Shown here piece by piece: positions 6,826 to 16,862 of a stretch of 64,000 nt of DNA (position 1 is its first letter; the number at the start of each line of letters is the position of its first letter). The DNA comes from Fibrisoma limi BUZ 3 (lineage in GTDB: Bacteria > Bacteroidota > Bacteroidia > Cytophagales > Spirosomataceae). The notes under the pieces are model-generated. The model did no database searches, was not told the origin of the DNA, and worked only from the letters and a program-made list of their open reading frames with translations. The stretch lies in assembly GCF_000296815.2 (NCBI RefSeq), contig NZ_CAIT01000009.1, forward strand, positions 1 to 64,000. The letters run 5' to 3'. A program made the translations under genes and the position numbers.

Positions 6826-9800
6826 ATGAAAATACATCTATGTGCTTTTCTCATTCTATTCCCTCTTTTAGCGTTTAGCCAGCAACGAACCATCCGGGGG
6901 AAAGTCCGCGACGACGGCGATAAAGCCGGGTTACCCGGTACGTCGGTGACCGTTAAAGGCACTACGGTTGGGACTGTTACCGATGCGCAGGGCAGCTACC
7001 AGATCAGCATACCGAACGGTGATGCCGTGCTGGTCTTCTCCTCGGTTGGTTTTCAGTCGAAAGAAGTAACCGTTGGTAATCAGCAGGTTATCGACGTGGC
7101 GCTGACGGTCGATACCAAACAACTGAGCGAAGTGGTCGTGACGGCCGCTGGTATTAAACGGGACAAAAACGCGCTCGGGTACTCCGTCAGTACGATCGAT
7201 GCCAGTAAGCTGGCGCAGAAGTCAGAACCCGACCCGCTGCGGGCGCTGACCGGCAAAGTGGCCGGGGTCAACGTACAGGGTTCGGGTGGGGCCGCCGGGG
7301 GGGCCACCAACATCACCATCCGGGGTAACTCATCGCTGGGGAACAACAACCAGCCGCTGTTTGTAGTCGACGGGGTTCCGTTCGATAACTCCAGCTTCGG
7401 CGGTACGGATGGAACGGTCGGCGGATCGACCGTCACCAACCGGGCGTTCGACCTCGACCCGAACAACATCCTGACGATGACCGTTCTGAAAGGCGCTGCG
7501 GCTGCCGCACTCTATGGATCGCGGGCCGCCAACGGGGCCATCATCATCACGACCAAGGCCGGAAAACGCCAGAGCCGGAAAGGGCTTGAAATTACGTTCA
7601 ATACGGGTTATTCGACTGAGACCGTAGCGGGCCTGCCCGAGTATCAGACCAAATACGGTCAGGGTACCAACTTCGACTACCGGAGTGGCGTGTTTGGGTC
7701 GTGGGGGCCGCCGTATCCGGGCGTCACGAGCCTGATCCCGACGCGCCAGACCATCCCGCACCCGCTGACGACCAACAACCGGTACCCTTCAACGGTTTTC
7801 CCCGACATCTACCAGGCCGACGGAACTACGCCGATTCAGGTGCCATATCAGTCTTATTCGCAGTACAACGCCAAAAATTTCTTCCGGACGGGCAGCGTCT
7901 TTGAAAATGCGCTGTCGGTGTCGACCGGTGGAGAGAAAGGCAGCTTTACGGCGGGTCTGTCACGTACGGGTAACCAGGGCGTTGTTCCGGAAAACGAGAT
8001 TACCCGTACGGCGGTTAACATCGGCGGAAACGCACAACTGGACAACAAATTTTACGTCAGCGGGGCGCTGAACTACGTCAACACCGACCAGACATCGCCC
8101 CAGCTCACGGCCGCGAACGGTTCTGGGGCTTCGATCCTGGACATTCTGATGTTTGTGCCGACGAGTTTTGACCTGACCAACTACCCGTACACCAACCCCC
8201 TGAACGGCAACAACGTGTACGACCGGGTAGGCACCGATAACCCCTACTGGTCGGTTAAGAATAGCCCAACCACGAGCAAGGTAGACCGCTACTACGGTAA
8301 TATCGTACTTGGCTTCGACCCGCTGCCGTGGCTGAACGTCCAGAACACGGCCGGCTTCAACGTGTACACCGACCGCCGAACCGTCGTGAACGGCAAGGGG
8401 GGCGACTACTTCCCGAACGGCAACATTACGAACGACAACATCTTCCGGCAGGAACTGGACAACACCCTGTTGCTGACGGCTACCAGGCCCATCAGCGAAG
8501 ACATCGGGCTGAAGGTCATTCTGGGCAACAACGTAAACCAGCGGGTCACGGAGCGGCAGGTGGTATTCGGAGACGGCATCATCTTCCGTGGCATCAACTC
8601 CCTGAACAACACCAGCGTTACAATTCCGCGTGTGCTGCCCAACAACCGGAATACCCTGCGGCAGCGGTTCTATGCCATCTTTACCGACATCTCGCTGGAC
8701 TATAAGAACTACGCCTTTCTGAACCTCGTTGCCCGTAATGACGTATCGTCTACGCTGCCGCCTGACAGCCGCAGTTACCTCTACGGTGGAGCCAGCGCGT
8801 CGCTGATCTTTACCGAAGCCTTCCGGTTGCCAAAATCGATTCTGTCGTTCGGTAAACTGCGGGCGGGCTATACGCGGGTCGGTAACGAAGCGACTCCCTA
8901 CCAGACCCAGACGGTATACATCGCCAATCCGGTGCTGGGAGCCGGTGCATCCGGTACGGGTACCATCGCAACGCCCTTCATTGGCCAGAGTGCACTGACT
9001 CAGTCTGACCTGCTGGCGAATGCAACCCTGAAGCCGGAATTTATCAACGAGCTTGAGCTGGGGGCCGAACTCCAGTTCTTCAACAACCGGGTCGGGCTGG
9101 ACGTCACGTACTATAATAAGATCAGTACGTCGCAGATCTTTACGGTCAATGCGGTACCTTCTTCGGGTTACACGCAAAAAGTGATTAACCTCGGTAAGTC
9201 ATCCAACGAAGGGATTGAAATCGGACTGAACGCTACGCCAGTGAAAGCGCCCAACGGCCTGACCTGGGATATTTCGTCGGCCTTTACGCTGAACCGGAAC
9301 ATCGTGCGCGACATCGGTTCGCTACGGGAACTGCCCTATGGTGGTTTTGCCGACCTGGGTAGCGTTCATATTGCCGGTCGGCCCTACGGCATGATTCGCG
9401 GCTCCACCTACGCCCGCGACGACGAAGGCAACATTCTGGTGAATCCCAACACCGGTAAGCCAATCCTGAGCGGCAAAACAGAAGCCATCGGCAACCCAAA
9501 CCCCGATTTTATACTGGGTGTCACCAACACACTGACGTATCGGGGGCTGACGCTCAGCGCCCTGTTCGACTGGAAGAAAGGGGGCGACATGTATTCCTTC
9601 ACGGCCTATGAACTCCTGAGCCGGGGCGTTACCCGCGACACGGAAGAACGAGAAGCTATCCTCATTGGACCGGGTGTACTGGGCGACGTAAACACGCTGA
9701 AACCCATCCTCGACGGCGAAGGCCGGAAAATCCCGAACAACGTAGGCATTGCCGTAGCTGACTACTATTTCAGCGGTGGCTTTGGTCCCGGCGGTGCCGC

Positions 9801-10074
9801 CGAAGTGAACGTATTCGATGCCACGGTGTTCCGGCTGCGCGAAGTCTCGCTTGGCTACCAGATTCCGAAGCGGTGGCTCGAAAAAACGCCGTTCGGTTCG
9901 GCATTCCTGTCCATCAGCGGCCGGAACCTGTGGTACCTGGCGCCCAACTTCCCGAAGTACCTGAACTTCGATCCGGAAGTCAGTTCGCTGGGAGCCGGCA
10001 ACTCGCAGGGTTTCGATTTCATCGGCATTCCAACGACCCGGCGACTCGGGGTGAATCTGCGGTTCAGTTTTTAA
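6826..10074 (+). CDS. SusC/RagA-family TonB-linked outer membrane transporter
   Basis: A 1082-residue SusC-type receptor. In order: signal peptide (to about residue 18, FSQQ), a carboxypeptidase-like regulatory domain (TIRGKVRDDGDKAGLPGTSV), the TonB-box-like region (LSEVVVTAAGIKRDK), plug domain (ALTGKVAGVNVQ, ITIRGNSSLGNNNQPLFVVD) and a long beta-barrel ending in NLRFSF. With the SusD partner downstream it imports oligomers across the outer membrane. The neighbours are three secreted metallopeptidases rather than glycosidases, so the likely cargo is peptides (inference). The start at 6826 overlaps, out of frame, an alternative ATG at 6816. The upstream 140 nt are unusually AT-rich. Confidence 0.93.
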   Translation: MKIHLCAFLILFPLLAFSQQRTIRGKVRDDGDKAGLPGTSVTVKGTTVGTVTDAQGSYQISIPNGDAVLVFSSVGFQSKEVTVGNQQVIDVALTVDTKQLSEVVVTAAGIKRDKNALGYSVSTIDASKLAQKSEPDPLRALTGKVAGVNVQGSGGAAGGATNITIRGNSSLGNNNQPLFVVDGVPFDNSSFGGTDGTVGGSTVTNRAFDLDPNNILTMTVLKGAAAAALYGSRAANGAIIITTKAGKRQSRKGLEITFNTGYSTETVAGLPEYQTKYGQGTNFDYRSGVFGSWGPPYPGVTSLIPTRQTIPHPLTTNNRYPSTVFPDIYQADGTTPIQVPYQSYSQYNAKNFFRTGSVFENALSVSTGGEKGSFTAGLSRTGNQGVVPENEITRTAVNIGGNAQLDNKFYVSGALNYVNTDQTSPQLTAANGSGASILDILMFVPTSFDLTNYPYTNPLNGNNVYDRVGTDNPYWSVKNSPTTSKVDRYYGNIVLGFDPLPWLNVQNTAGFNVYTDRRTVVNGKGGDYFPNGNITNDNIFRQELDNTLLLTATRPISEDIGLKVILGNNVNQRVTERQVVFGDGIIFRGINSLNNTSVTIPRVLPNNRNTLRQRFYAIFTDISLDYKNYAFLNLVARNDVSSTLPPDSRSYLYGGASASLIFTEAFRLPKSILSFGKLRAGYTRVGNEATPYQTQTVYIANPVLGAGASGTGTIATPFIGQSALTQSDLLANATLKPEFINELELGAELQFFNNRVGLDVTYYNKISTSQIFTVNAVPSSGYTQKVINLGKSSNEGIEIGLNATPVKAPNGLTWDISSAFTLNRNIVRDIGSLRELPYGGFADLGSVHIAGRPYGMIRGSTYARDDEGNILVNPNTGKPILSGKTEAIGNPNPDFILGVTNTLTYRGLTLSALFDWKKGGDMYSFTAYELLSRGVTRDTEEREAILIGPGVLGDVNTLKPILDGEGRKIPNNVGIAVADYYFSGGFGPGGAAEVNVFDATVFRLREVSLGYQIPKRWLEKTPFGSAFLSISGRNLWYLAPNFPKYLNFDPEVSSLGAGNSQGFDFIGIPTTRRLGVNLRFSF

Positions 10075-10080
10075 TTTTCA

Positions 10081-10158
10081 AACCGCAAAGACGCAAAGCA
10101 AGCGCGAAGAGCGCAACGTACTTGGCGACCATTGCGCTTCCTTCGCGTCTTTGCGGTT
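10081..10158. repeat. Hairpin repeat between susC and susD
   Basis: A 14-bp perfect inverted repeat (AACCGCAAAGACGC, 10081-10094, complement at 10145-10158) encloses a second imperfect pair (about 10096-10105 with 10134-10143). The CGCAAAGACGCAAAG type is a dispersed extragenic repeat seen in many genomes. Placed between SusC and SusD it may stabilise or attenuate the message. Confidence 0.7.
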
Positions 10159-10175
10159 AAAAAATACCAGGTAAT

Positions 10176-11771
10176 ATGACATTTAAAATCATACGAATAA
10201 CCTCTTTACTGGGGCTACTCCTGACGGCCGGAGCCTGCAATGAGTTTGTCGATATTAACTCTGATCCGAACAACCCGACTACGCCGGTACTGGAACTGCT
10301 GCTGCCGGCTACGCAGGTATCCATGACGGGCAGCCTGCGGGACGTGAATCAGGGAACGTCGGTGCTGGTGCAGCATCTGTACACCAACAACGCCAGCCGC
10401 AATTTCCAGGACGGTACCGATTACCAGCAGTCGTGGAACGGGTTGTACACGCAGGTGCTGAACGACCTCGAAATCATCATTGAAGAAGGTACGCGCCAGA
10501 ACCGCTGGGATTACGTTTCCATCGCCAAACTGGAAAAAGCCTACATCTACAGCATCATGGTCGACCTCTGGGGCGACATTCCGTTTACCGAGGCCTCGAA
10601 GGGTAACACTGTTTCCGACCCCGTTTTCGAGACCGGAGCTACCATTTACGACAAGCTGTTTACGCTGATCGACGAAGCCCTGGCCGATGCCAATAAAGGC
10701 GCATTTGCCATCCAGCCGGCCAGTGCCGACATCATCTACCGGGGCGATAAGAACGCCTGGATTCGCATGGGCAACTCGTTAAAGCTAAAGCTCTTCAACC
10801 AGATACGTCTGGTTCAGCCGGAGAAAGCGAAGACCGGAATCAACGCCCTGCTGTCGGCTAATGCGCCCCTGATCAGCGCCAATACGCAGGACTTCTCGTT
10901 CCGCTTCGGCTCCAGCGAAACCCCTGCTAACCGGCATCCCTGGCACCGCGCTGAATACCAGGCCAGTAAATCGTACTACATGAGCCAGGGTTTCATCGAG
11001 CGGTTGTTTAACAACGACGACCCGCGGATTCGGTACTACTTTTTCCGGCAAACGCCCAACTATACCGTAGGCTTCACACCAACCGGCAACGGGTACTTTG
11101 GCCGCTACACCGGCGACCCAACGGCTTCGCCCAACGACAACGCCCTGAAAGCTACCGTCGGGGTGTATCCGGCCGGGGGGCTGTACGACAATGCGCCGAT
11201 CAACAATATACCGGCTTCTAACACCTTCGTGACCAACACCGGAGCTACCGGTGCACCAAAAGTCGTGACCAACACCGACGGCACGGGGGCGGGTGTGTTC
11301 CCATTCATCACGAACGCGATGGTCAAATTCATCCTGGCCGAAGCAGCCCTGACACTGGGTACGACCGGCGACGCACGCCAACTGTTTCAGGACGGCATTA
11401 CGGCGCATTTGAACAGCGTCAACACGATTTCGTCGACCTCGGGTAACTCGGCCCCGGCCATTCCGGCTGCATCGATCACGGCCTTTGCCGCCAACCGGGC
11501 GAGCCAGTTCACGGCCGCTGATGATGCCGGAAAGCTCACGCTGGTGATGACCCAGAAATACATCGCGCTCTACGGCAACGGCATCGAATCGTACAACGAT
11601 TACCGCCGGACGGGCCTGCCGGTGTTACCGGCTCCCATCGCCCCCCTGAACACGTTCCCGCTGCGACTCACGTATTCAATCACGGAACTGTCGACCAACG
11701 CGAACGTATCCAGCAAAGCGGATCAGGTACAAACGGCGCAACAAACAACCCCGGTGTTCTGGGACAAATAA
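10176..11771 (+). CDS. SusD/RagB-like surface lipoprotein (SusD-like_2 type)
   Basis: A 531-residue outer-membrane lipoprotein with lipobox LTAGAC (Cys about residue 21), then the family opener FVDINSDPNNPTTP. The helical TPR-like region (KAYIYSIMVDLWGDIPFTEA) and the C-terminal LYGNGIESYNDYRRTG block are typical of the SusD-like_2 branch, which is common in peptide-type SusCD systems. It caps the SusC barrel and captures the ligand at the cell surface. It is in the same direction as SusC, separated by the hairpin repeat at 10081-10158. Confidence 0.9.
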   Translation: MTFKIIRITSLLGLLLTAGACNEFVDINSDPNNPTTPVLELLLPATQVSMTGSLRDVNQGTSVLVQHLYTNNASRNFQDGTDYQQSWNGLYTQVLNDLEIIIEEGTRQNRWDYVSIAKLEKAYIYSIMVDLWGDIPFTEASKGNTVSDPVFETGATIYDKLFTLIDEALADANKGAFAIQPASADIIYRGDKNAWIRMGNSLKLKLFNQIRLVQPEKAKTGINALLSANAPLISANTQDFSFRFGSSETPANRHPWHRAEYQASKSYYMSQGFIERLFNNDDPRIRYYFFRQTPNYTVGFTPTGNGYFGRYTGDPTASPNDNALKATVGVYPAGGLYDNAPINNIPASNTFVTNTGATGAPKVVTNTDGTGAGVFPFITNAMVKFILAEAALTLGTTGDARQLFQDGITAHLNSVNTISSTSGNSAPAIPAASITAFAANRASQFTAADDAGKLTLVMTQKYIALYGNGIESYNDYRRTGLPVLPAPIAPLNTFPLRLTYSITELSTNANVSSKADQVQTAQQTTPVFWDK

Positions 11772-11790
11772 GGGATACCACTTAATGACT

Positions 11791-12417
11791 ATGAAAAAGA
11801 TCTTTCTCTATACCGCTATAATTCTGCCCATTCTCCTCGACGCCTGCAAAACTGAGGACTACGTCTGGGAGAATTATACCTACACAGCCGTTCCGCTGGT
11901 GGCGGTCAATACGTCCAAATCGGCGCTGCCAACGGTAGCCACGGCCAACACGTCCTTCTTCGATCTGGGAGCCGCCAATATGGCCAGTCAGGAGTTTGAA
12001 TATGCACTGCGGTGGGAAGGTTTCGGGCGTACCGAAGTCACCTCAATTGATGTATATTTGGGTTTTTACAAAGCACCGGCAACCGGCAATCCGCCCTATC
12101 CGATCGCTATTTCTCAACCGGGTGGTCTGTATCCGACGGCAACTCAGTTTCCGCTGCCGAGCCGGGTCGGGTCGGCCGACAAATTATACGAAACGGTTAC
12201 GCAGTTTCCCAAGACGTTTACGGTTACAGCCGGCCAGATGGCAACGTTTACGGGCACGGACCTGAGCAAGGTCGCCCAGAATGATTATTTTCTGTTCAAG
12301 TTTATCCTGAACCTCAAGGACGGCCGCCGGATTGTCGGCTTTCAGGAGAACGTTTGCGACGAAGCCCGTGGCGAAGTCGGCGACTGCCGCGTCGGTGTCC
12401 GGTTCCGGAGAAAGTGA
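11791..12417 (+). CDS. Lipoprotein of the SusCD locus, unknown function
   Basis: About 208 residues, with an N-terminal hydrophobic stretch and a Cys at position 19 (LLDAC) acting as a likely, slightly atypical lipobox. ATG 11785, two codons upstream, is an alternative start. The mature part looks beta-rich, with aromatic residues near the start (YVWENYTY) and two further Cys close to the C-terminus (VCDEARGEVGDC) that could form a disulphide. It follows SusD by 19 nt, so it is probably a surface accessory of the SusCD complex. I do not recognise a named family. Confidence 0.65.
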   Translation: MKKIFLYTAIILPILLDACKTEDYVWENYTYTAVPLVAVNTSKSALPTVATANTSFFDLGAANMASQEFEYALRWEGFGRTEVTSIDVYLGFYKAPATGNPPYPIAISQPGGLYPTATQFPLPSRVGSADKLYETVTQFPKTFTVTAGQMATFTGTDLSKVAQNDYFLFKFILNLKDGRRIVGFQENVCDEARGEVGDCRVGVRFRRK

Positions 12418-12544
12418 AATTAGTTCGTAGTTCTTAGCTTGTGGTTTGCCGTTCAGATTACCGTACTGACCAACGGCCCGTCTAACCACGAACAAGGAGC
12501 CACAAACTACTAACCAGCCAACGTATTACCCTAAACAACCCGCT

Positions 12545-15373
12545 ATGATGCGTTTTTTTCCTCGTTTACTTTTGATCGGCCTGCTGTTCAGCCTGACTAC
12601 GGCCTGGGCGCAGAACATTCTTTCGCCCAAAGAGCACTTTGGGTTCAACATCGGCGACGATTACATGCTCGCCACCTATACCCAGACCGAAGCGTATTTT
12701 AAGAAGATTGCAGCCGCATCGGACCGGGCTAAACTCGTGGACATTGGCATGACGGAAGAAGGTCGGCATCAGTACATGCTGATCGTTTCGTCGCCGGAGA
12801 ATTTGAAGAAGCTGGACCGGTATAAGGAGATTTCCCAGAAACTGGCCCGTGCCGAAGGACTGACCGATGAGCAGGCCCGCGCTCTGGCTAATGAAGGTAA
12901 AGCCGTGGTCTGGATTGACGGGGGGCTGCACGCCACCGAAACGGTTGGAACCATGCAGTTAATCGAAACGATCTGGCAACTGGTGAGCCGCAAAGACCCG
13001 GAAACCCTGCGGATTCTGGATCAGGACATCATTCTGCTGACCCACGCCAACCCCGATGGGCAGGAGATCGTCACGAACTGGTACATGCGCGAAAAAACGC
13101 CGGAGAAACGATCGCTGGACAACCTGCCCCGGCTCTATCAGAAGTACATCGGTCACGATAACAACCGCGACTTCTTCATGCTGAACATGAAAGAAACCCG
13201 GAACATTGGCCGCCAGTTGTTTGTCGAGTGGATTCCGCAGATCATGTATAACCACCACCAGCGCGGTCCGGCCGGCTCGGTGCTGGCGGGTCCCCCCTAC
13301 CGCGACCCGTTTAACTACGCGTTTGACCCGCTGATGATCACGGGAATCGACGCCCTCGGCGCGGCCATGATCAACCGCCTGAACTCCGAAAACAAACCGG
13401 GATTCACGCGCCTGGGCGGTTCGGTGTTCTCGACCTGGTACAACGGTGGTCTGCGTACGACGACGCACTTCCACAACATGATCGGCCTGCTGACCGAGAT
13501 CATCGGCGGTCCAACACCCGAAGACGTACCGCTGGTACCGAACCGTCTGATTCCGAACGGTAACACACCCTTCCCGGTTCGGCCGCAGAAGTGGCATTTC
13601 AAGCAGTCGATTGATTACTCGCTGTCCTTGAATTACGCCGTGATGGATTATGCTGCCCGCTACCGCGACCAGGTGCTGTACAACATCTACCGGATGGGTA
13701 AGAACTCCATCGAGCGCGGCAGCACCGATACGTGGGCGCTCTCGCCGAAGCGCATCGACGCCATTCAGGAAGCCTACAAAGCCGATCCGAAAAAGCCGAC
13801 CTCGACCACCAACGCGGCTCTGGCCCAGTATGGTCTGCTGCCCCGGGGTGGCGGCATGCCGGTTAAGTACTACGATACGATCATGAAAGCGCCGACCCTG
13901 CGCGACCCGCGCGGTTTCATCATCCCGGCCAACCAGCCTGATTTCGCCACGGCCGTCAAGTTCCTCAACGCCCTGATCCGGACGGGTATTCAGGTACAAC
14001 AGGCCACGGCCGATTTTACCGTAGCGGGCAAGAAATACCCCGAAGGTTCGTACATCGTCAAGACCGATCAGTCGTTCCGACCACACATTCTCGATATGTT
14101 CGAGCCGCAGGATCACCCCAACGATTTCCAGTATCCGGGTGGCCCGCCGGTACGTCCGTACGATGCCGCCGGCTGGACCCTGGCCTACCTCATGAACGTA
14201 CAGTTCGACCGGATTCTCGACGGTTTTGACGGTCCGTTCAAGAAGCTGCCCTACGGCGAACTCCTGTCGCCCGAAGGCCATATCAACGGGGGTGGCAGTG
14301 CCGGCTACGTGCTGAGCGCCCGCGCCAATAACTCGTTCATCGCGGTTAATGACCTGCTGGCATCGGGTGTGGAGGTGTACCGCCTGCCCAACGGCGCTGG
14401 CGGTAAGTCGTCGGTGGAAGCCGGTGCCTTCTTTGTGCCGGCGTCGGCGAAGGCCAAATCGTTGCTGGACAAGTCCGCGAAGGACCTCGGTCTGGAAATT
14501 ACGGGCGTGTCGAAACGCCCCACTACGTCGATGATCAAAGTATCGCCCATGCGTATTGCGCTGTGGGATACGTACGGTGGCTCAATGCCGTCGGGCTGGG
14601 TGCGCTGGCTGATGGAGCAGTATCACTTCCCGATGAAGGTGATTTACCCGTCGGATATTGACGCCGGCGATCTGCGCAAGAAATACGACGTAATCGTGTT
14701 CGTAACCCGGGCCATTCCGCCCGTCAGAGGGGAGGAAAACGACATTTTCCGGGCTCTCGAACGCGAACCGAAAGAAGAGACAACTCCGGCCGAATATCGT
14801 CCGTGGTTAGGCCGGATCACCGCCAGCAAGTCGATTCCGCAGATCAAGGCGTTCCTGGAAGCCGGCGGTACGGTTGTGACTATTGGCTCCAGCACGAACC
14901 TGGCTTACCACCTGAACCTGCCGGTCAAGAATGCCCTGACCGAAATGACCAGCAGCGGACAGGATCGGCCACTGCCCGGCGAGAAGTACTACATTCCAGG
15001 TAGCGTACTGCGGGTGAACCTGGATTCGACCCAGCACGCTACCTGGGGTATGCCGAACCTGACGGATGTGTATTTCGACGCCAGCCCGGTCTTCAAGCTG
15101 GCTCCCGAAGCCATCGCCAAAGGGACGGTGAAACCACTGGCCTGGTTTTCCAGCAACAAACCGCTGCGTAGCGGCTGGGCCTGGGGGCAGTCGTACCTAC
15201 AGGACGGCGTAGCGGCTTTCATGGCTCCGGTCGGCTCGGGTAAACTCTACGCCTTCGGCCCCGAAATCACGTTCCGGGCTCAATCGCAGGGTACGTTCAA
15301 ACTGCTCTTCAATCAGCTCTACTCAACCGGTTCATCCCCTCAATCGGGCAACGAGACGGTGAGCGAGGAATAA
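12545..15373 (+). CDS. Secreted M14-family zinc metallocarboxypeptidase
   Basis: A 942-residue exported protein (signal peptide to about residue 22, AWAQ). The N-terminal M14 catalytic domain shows the zinc-binding HATE (H129, E132), then YNHHQRGP with the third His ligand, and LLTEIIGG with the catalytic Glu. A long C-terminal region holds a glutamine-amidotransferase-like Rossmann segment (MRIALWDTYGGSMPSGW) typical of this large Bacteroidota M14 group. It should trim peptides in the periplasm or at the surface. Two genes downstream (16863) lies a paralogue with the same layout, and an M20 peptidase sits between them. Confidence 0.88.
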   Translation: MMRFFPRLLLIGLLFSLTTAWAQNILSPKEHFGFNIGDDYMLATYTQTEAYFKKIAAASDRAKLVDIGMTEEGRHQYMLIVSSPENLKKLDRYKEISQKLARAEGLTDEQARALANEGKAVVWIDGGLHATETVGTMQLIETIWQLVSRKDPETLRILDQDIILLTHANPDGQEIVTNWYMREKTPEKRSLDNLPRLYQKYIGHDNNRDFFMLNMKETRNIGRQLFVEWIPQIMYNHHQRGPAGSVLAGPPYRDPFNYAFDPLMITGIDALGAAMINRLNSENKPGFTRLGGSVFSTWYNGGLRTTTHFHNMIGLLTEIIGGPTPEDVPLVPNRLIPNGNTPFPVRPQKWHFKQSIDYSLSLNYAVMDYAARYRDQVLYNIYRMGKNSIERGSTDTWALSPKRIDAIQEAYKADPKKPTSTTNAALAQYGLLPRGGGMPVKYYDTIMKAPTLRDPRGFIIPANQPDFATAVKFLNALIRTGIQVQQATADFTVAGKKYPEGSYIVKTDQSFRPHILDMFEPQDHPNDFQYPGGPPVRPYDAAGWTLAYLMNVQFDRILDGFDGPFKKLPYGELLSPEGHINGGGSAGYVLSARANNSFIAVNDLLASGVEVYRLPNGAGGKSSVEAGAFFVPASAKAKSLLDKSAKDLGLEITGVSKRPTTSMIKVSPMRIALWDTYGGSMPSGWVRWLMEQYHFPMKVIYPSDIDAGDLRKKYDVIVFVTRAIPPVRGEENDIFRALEREPKEETTPAEYRPWLGRITASKSIPQIKAFLEAGGTVVTIGSSTNLAYHLNLPVKNALTEMTSSGQDRPLPGEKYYIPGSVLRVNLDSTQHATWGMPNLTDVYFDASPVFKLAPEAIAKGTVKPLAWFSSNKPLRSGWAWGQSYLQDGVAAFMAPVGSGKLYAFGPEITFRAQSQGTFKLLFNQLYSTGSSPQSGNETVSEE

Positions 15374-15387
15374 TCCTGATGTTTCCG

Positions 15388-15423
15388 GCGGCCCAACCTA
15401 ACCTGGTTGGGCCGCTGATTTTC
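15388..15423 (+). terminator. Hairpin terminator after first M14 gene
   Basis: An 11-bp perfect stem GCGGCCCAACC (15388-15398) with its complement at 15405-15415, a 6-nt loop and a short T-rich tail. Confidence 0.65.
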
Positions 15424-15442
15424 TCCGACTCTCCACGTTTTC

Positions 15443-16774
15443 ATGCACTCTATGAATCGACCGTTTACCATAGCTATGGTCGCGTCGGCGCTGATGGCCG
15501 GAACTGCCCAGCCGATTCTGGCGCAGGAAGAAGCCGACGATGCGACCGAAAAAGTGGCCATTGATAAGCGATACGTCAACGAAATCAATGCCCTGGCCAC
15601 CCGCCCGGCCGTGCTGAAGGCCAATCAGATTTTCATGGATCTGGAGCCGCAGACCAAGCAGGACCTGATCAGGCTGACCGAGATTCCGTCGCCCCCGTTC
15701 AAAGAAATGGAGCGGGCTAAAGCCTACGCGGCCCTGATGCGCGAAGCTGGTGCCGATTCGGTCTGGCTCGATGAAGTCAGCAACGTCCTGGCCAAACGCA
15801 AGGGGAAATCCGGCAAAAAGACCGTGGTGGTTGAAGCGCACCTCGATACGGTTTTCCCGGCCGGTACCGACGTCAAGGTCAGGCAGAAAGGCGATACGTT
15901 GTATGCGCCCGGCGTTGGCGACGACACCCGTGGGCTTACGGCCGTGCTGACCGTACTGCGCGGGCTGGAAAAGGCCAACATCGAAACCGACGCGGACGTG
16001 CTGTTCGTGGGAGCGGTGGGCGAAGAAGGGCTGGGCGACCTGCGGGGCGTTAAACACCTGTTCCGCCCCAATGGTCCTAAGATCGATTCGTACATCGCCG
16101 TAGATGGACACGGCATCAGCAGCATCACGCACCGGGGCCTGGGGTCGCACCGCTACCGCATTACGTTCCGGGGGCCGGGGGGGCATTCATACGGCGCGTT
16201 CGGCATCGTAAACCCGCACGGTGCTCTTGGCAAAGCCATTGCGTATTTCACCGCCGACGCTGATCAATTCACCAAACAGGGTATCAAAACGACGTATAGC
16301 GTAGGTGTCATCGGGGGCGGTACATCCGTCAACGCCATTCCTTACGAGTCGTGGATGGAAGTTGATATGCGGTCGGAAAGCCCCGAGCGGCTGGCCGGTG
16401 TCGACAAGCTTTTGCAGGCGGCTGTTCAGCGGGCACTCAAGGAAGAAAACGCCATGAAACGGAGCGGCCCCGACCTGACCGTTGAGGTCAAGATGGTTGG
16501 CGACCGTCCGTCGGGCCGCATTGAACCGACCGTTCCGCTAGTGCAGCGGGCCATGGCCGTTTCCAGCTACCTCCAGGCTGAACCAGCCCTGCACGTAGGC
16601 TCGACGAACGCCAACATTCCCATCGCCAAAGGCGTGCCATCGGTTACCATCGGCAGTGGTGGTACGGGCGGAGGAGCCCACTCATTGAAAGAGTGGTGGC
16701 TGAACGATAAAGGCCACCTCGGCCTGCAGCGCATCATGCTGGTCCTGCTCGCCGAAGCGGGCATGGCTAAGTAA
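15443..16774 (+). CDS. Secreted M20-family metallopeptidase
   Basis: A 443-residue exported peptidase of the M20/M25/M40 family (PepT/CPG2-like). The signal peptide ends around residue 27 (ILAQ). Metal ligands and catalytic residues are in order: VVVEAHLDTVFP (His, then catalytic Asp), GVGDDTRG (bridging Asp), GAVGEEGLGD (catalytic Glu plus ligand Glu), VDGHG, and a C-terminal GGAHSLKEW (last His). The dimerisation lid (GPGGHSYGAFGIVNPHG) is present. A di-zinc aminopeptidase or tripeptidase role in the periplasm fits its place between two M14 carboxypeptidases. Two start codons are possible (15443 or 15452). Confidence 0.88.
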   Translation: MHSMNRPFTIAMVASALMAGTAQPILAQEEADDATEKVAIDKRYVNEINALATRPAVLKANQIFMDLEPQTKQDLIRLTEIPSPPFKEMERAKAYAALMREAGADSVWLDEVSNVLAKRKGKSGKKTVVVEAHLDTVFPAGTDVKVRQKGDTLYAPGVGDDTRGLTAVLTVLRGLEKANIETDADVLFVGAVGEEGLGDLRGVKHLFRPNGPKIDSYIAVDGHGISSITHRGLGSHRYRITFRGPGGHSYGAFGIVNPHGALGKAIAYFTADADQFTKQGIKTTYSVGVIGGGTSVNAIPYESWMEVDMRSESPERLAGVDKLLQAAVQRALKEENAMKRSGPDLTVEVKMVGDRPSGRIEPTVPLVQRAMAVSSYLQAEPALHVGSTNANIPIAKGVPSVTIGSGGTGGGAHSLKEWWLNDKGHLGLQRIMLVLLAEAGMAK

Positions 16775-16862
16775 CGGCACGGGTCGGACCGGCGCCCATC
16801 CGGCTCAGCCTTGTCAATAGCTAACGGATTTCGACGTATTACACATAACCTCCCTCAATGGC

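Noticed and set aside
7960-9177. 405-codon minus-strand frame inside the first SusC gene
   Set aside because: Antisense shadow of a GC-rich coding region; Val/Arg/Gly-rich with no motif.
12420-12520. Loose inverted repeat (TAGTTC... with ...AACTA) before the first M14 gene
   Set aside because: Several mismatches and bulges; could be an extragenic repeat, but not strong enough to annotate.
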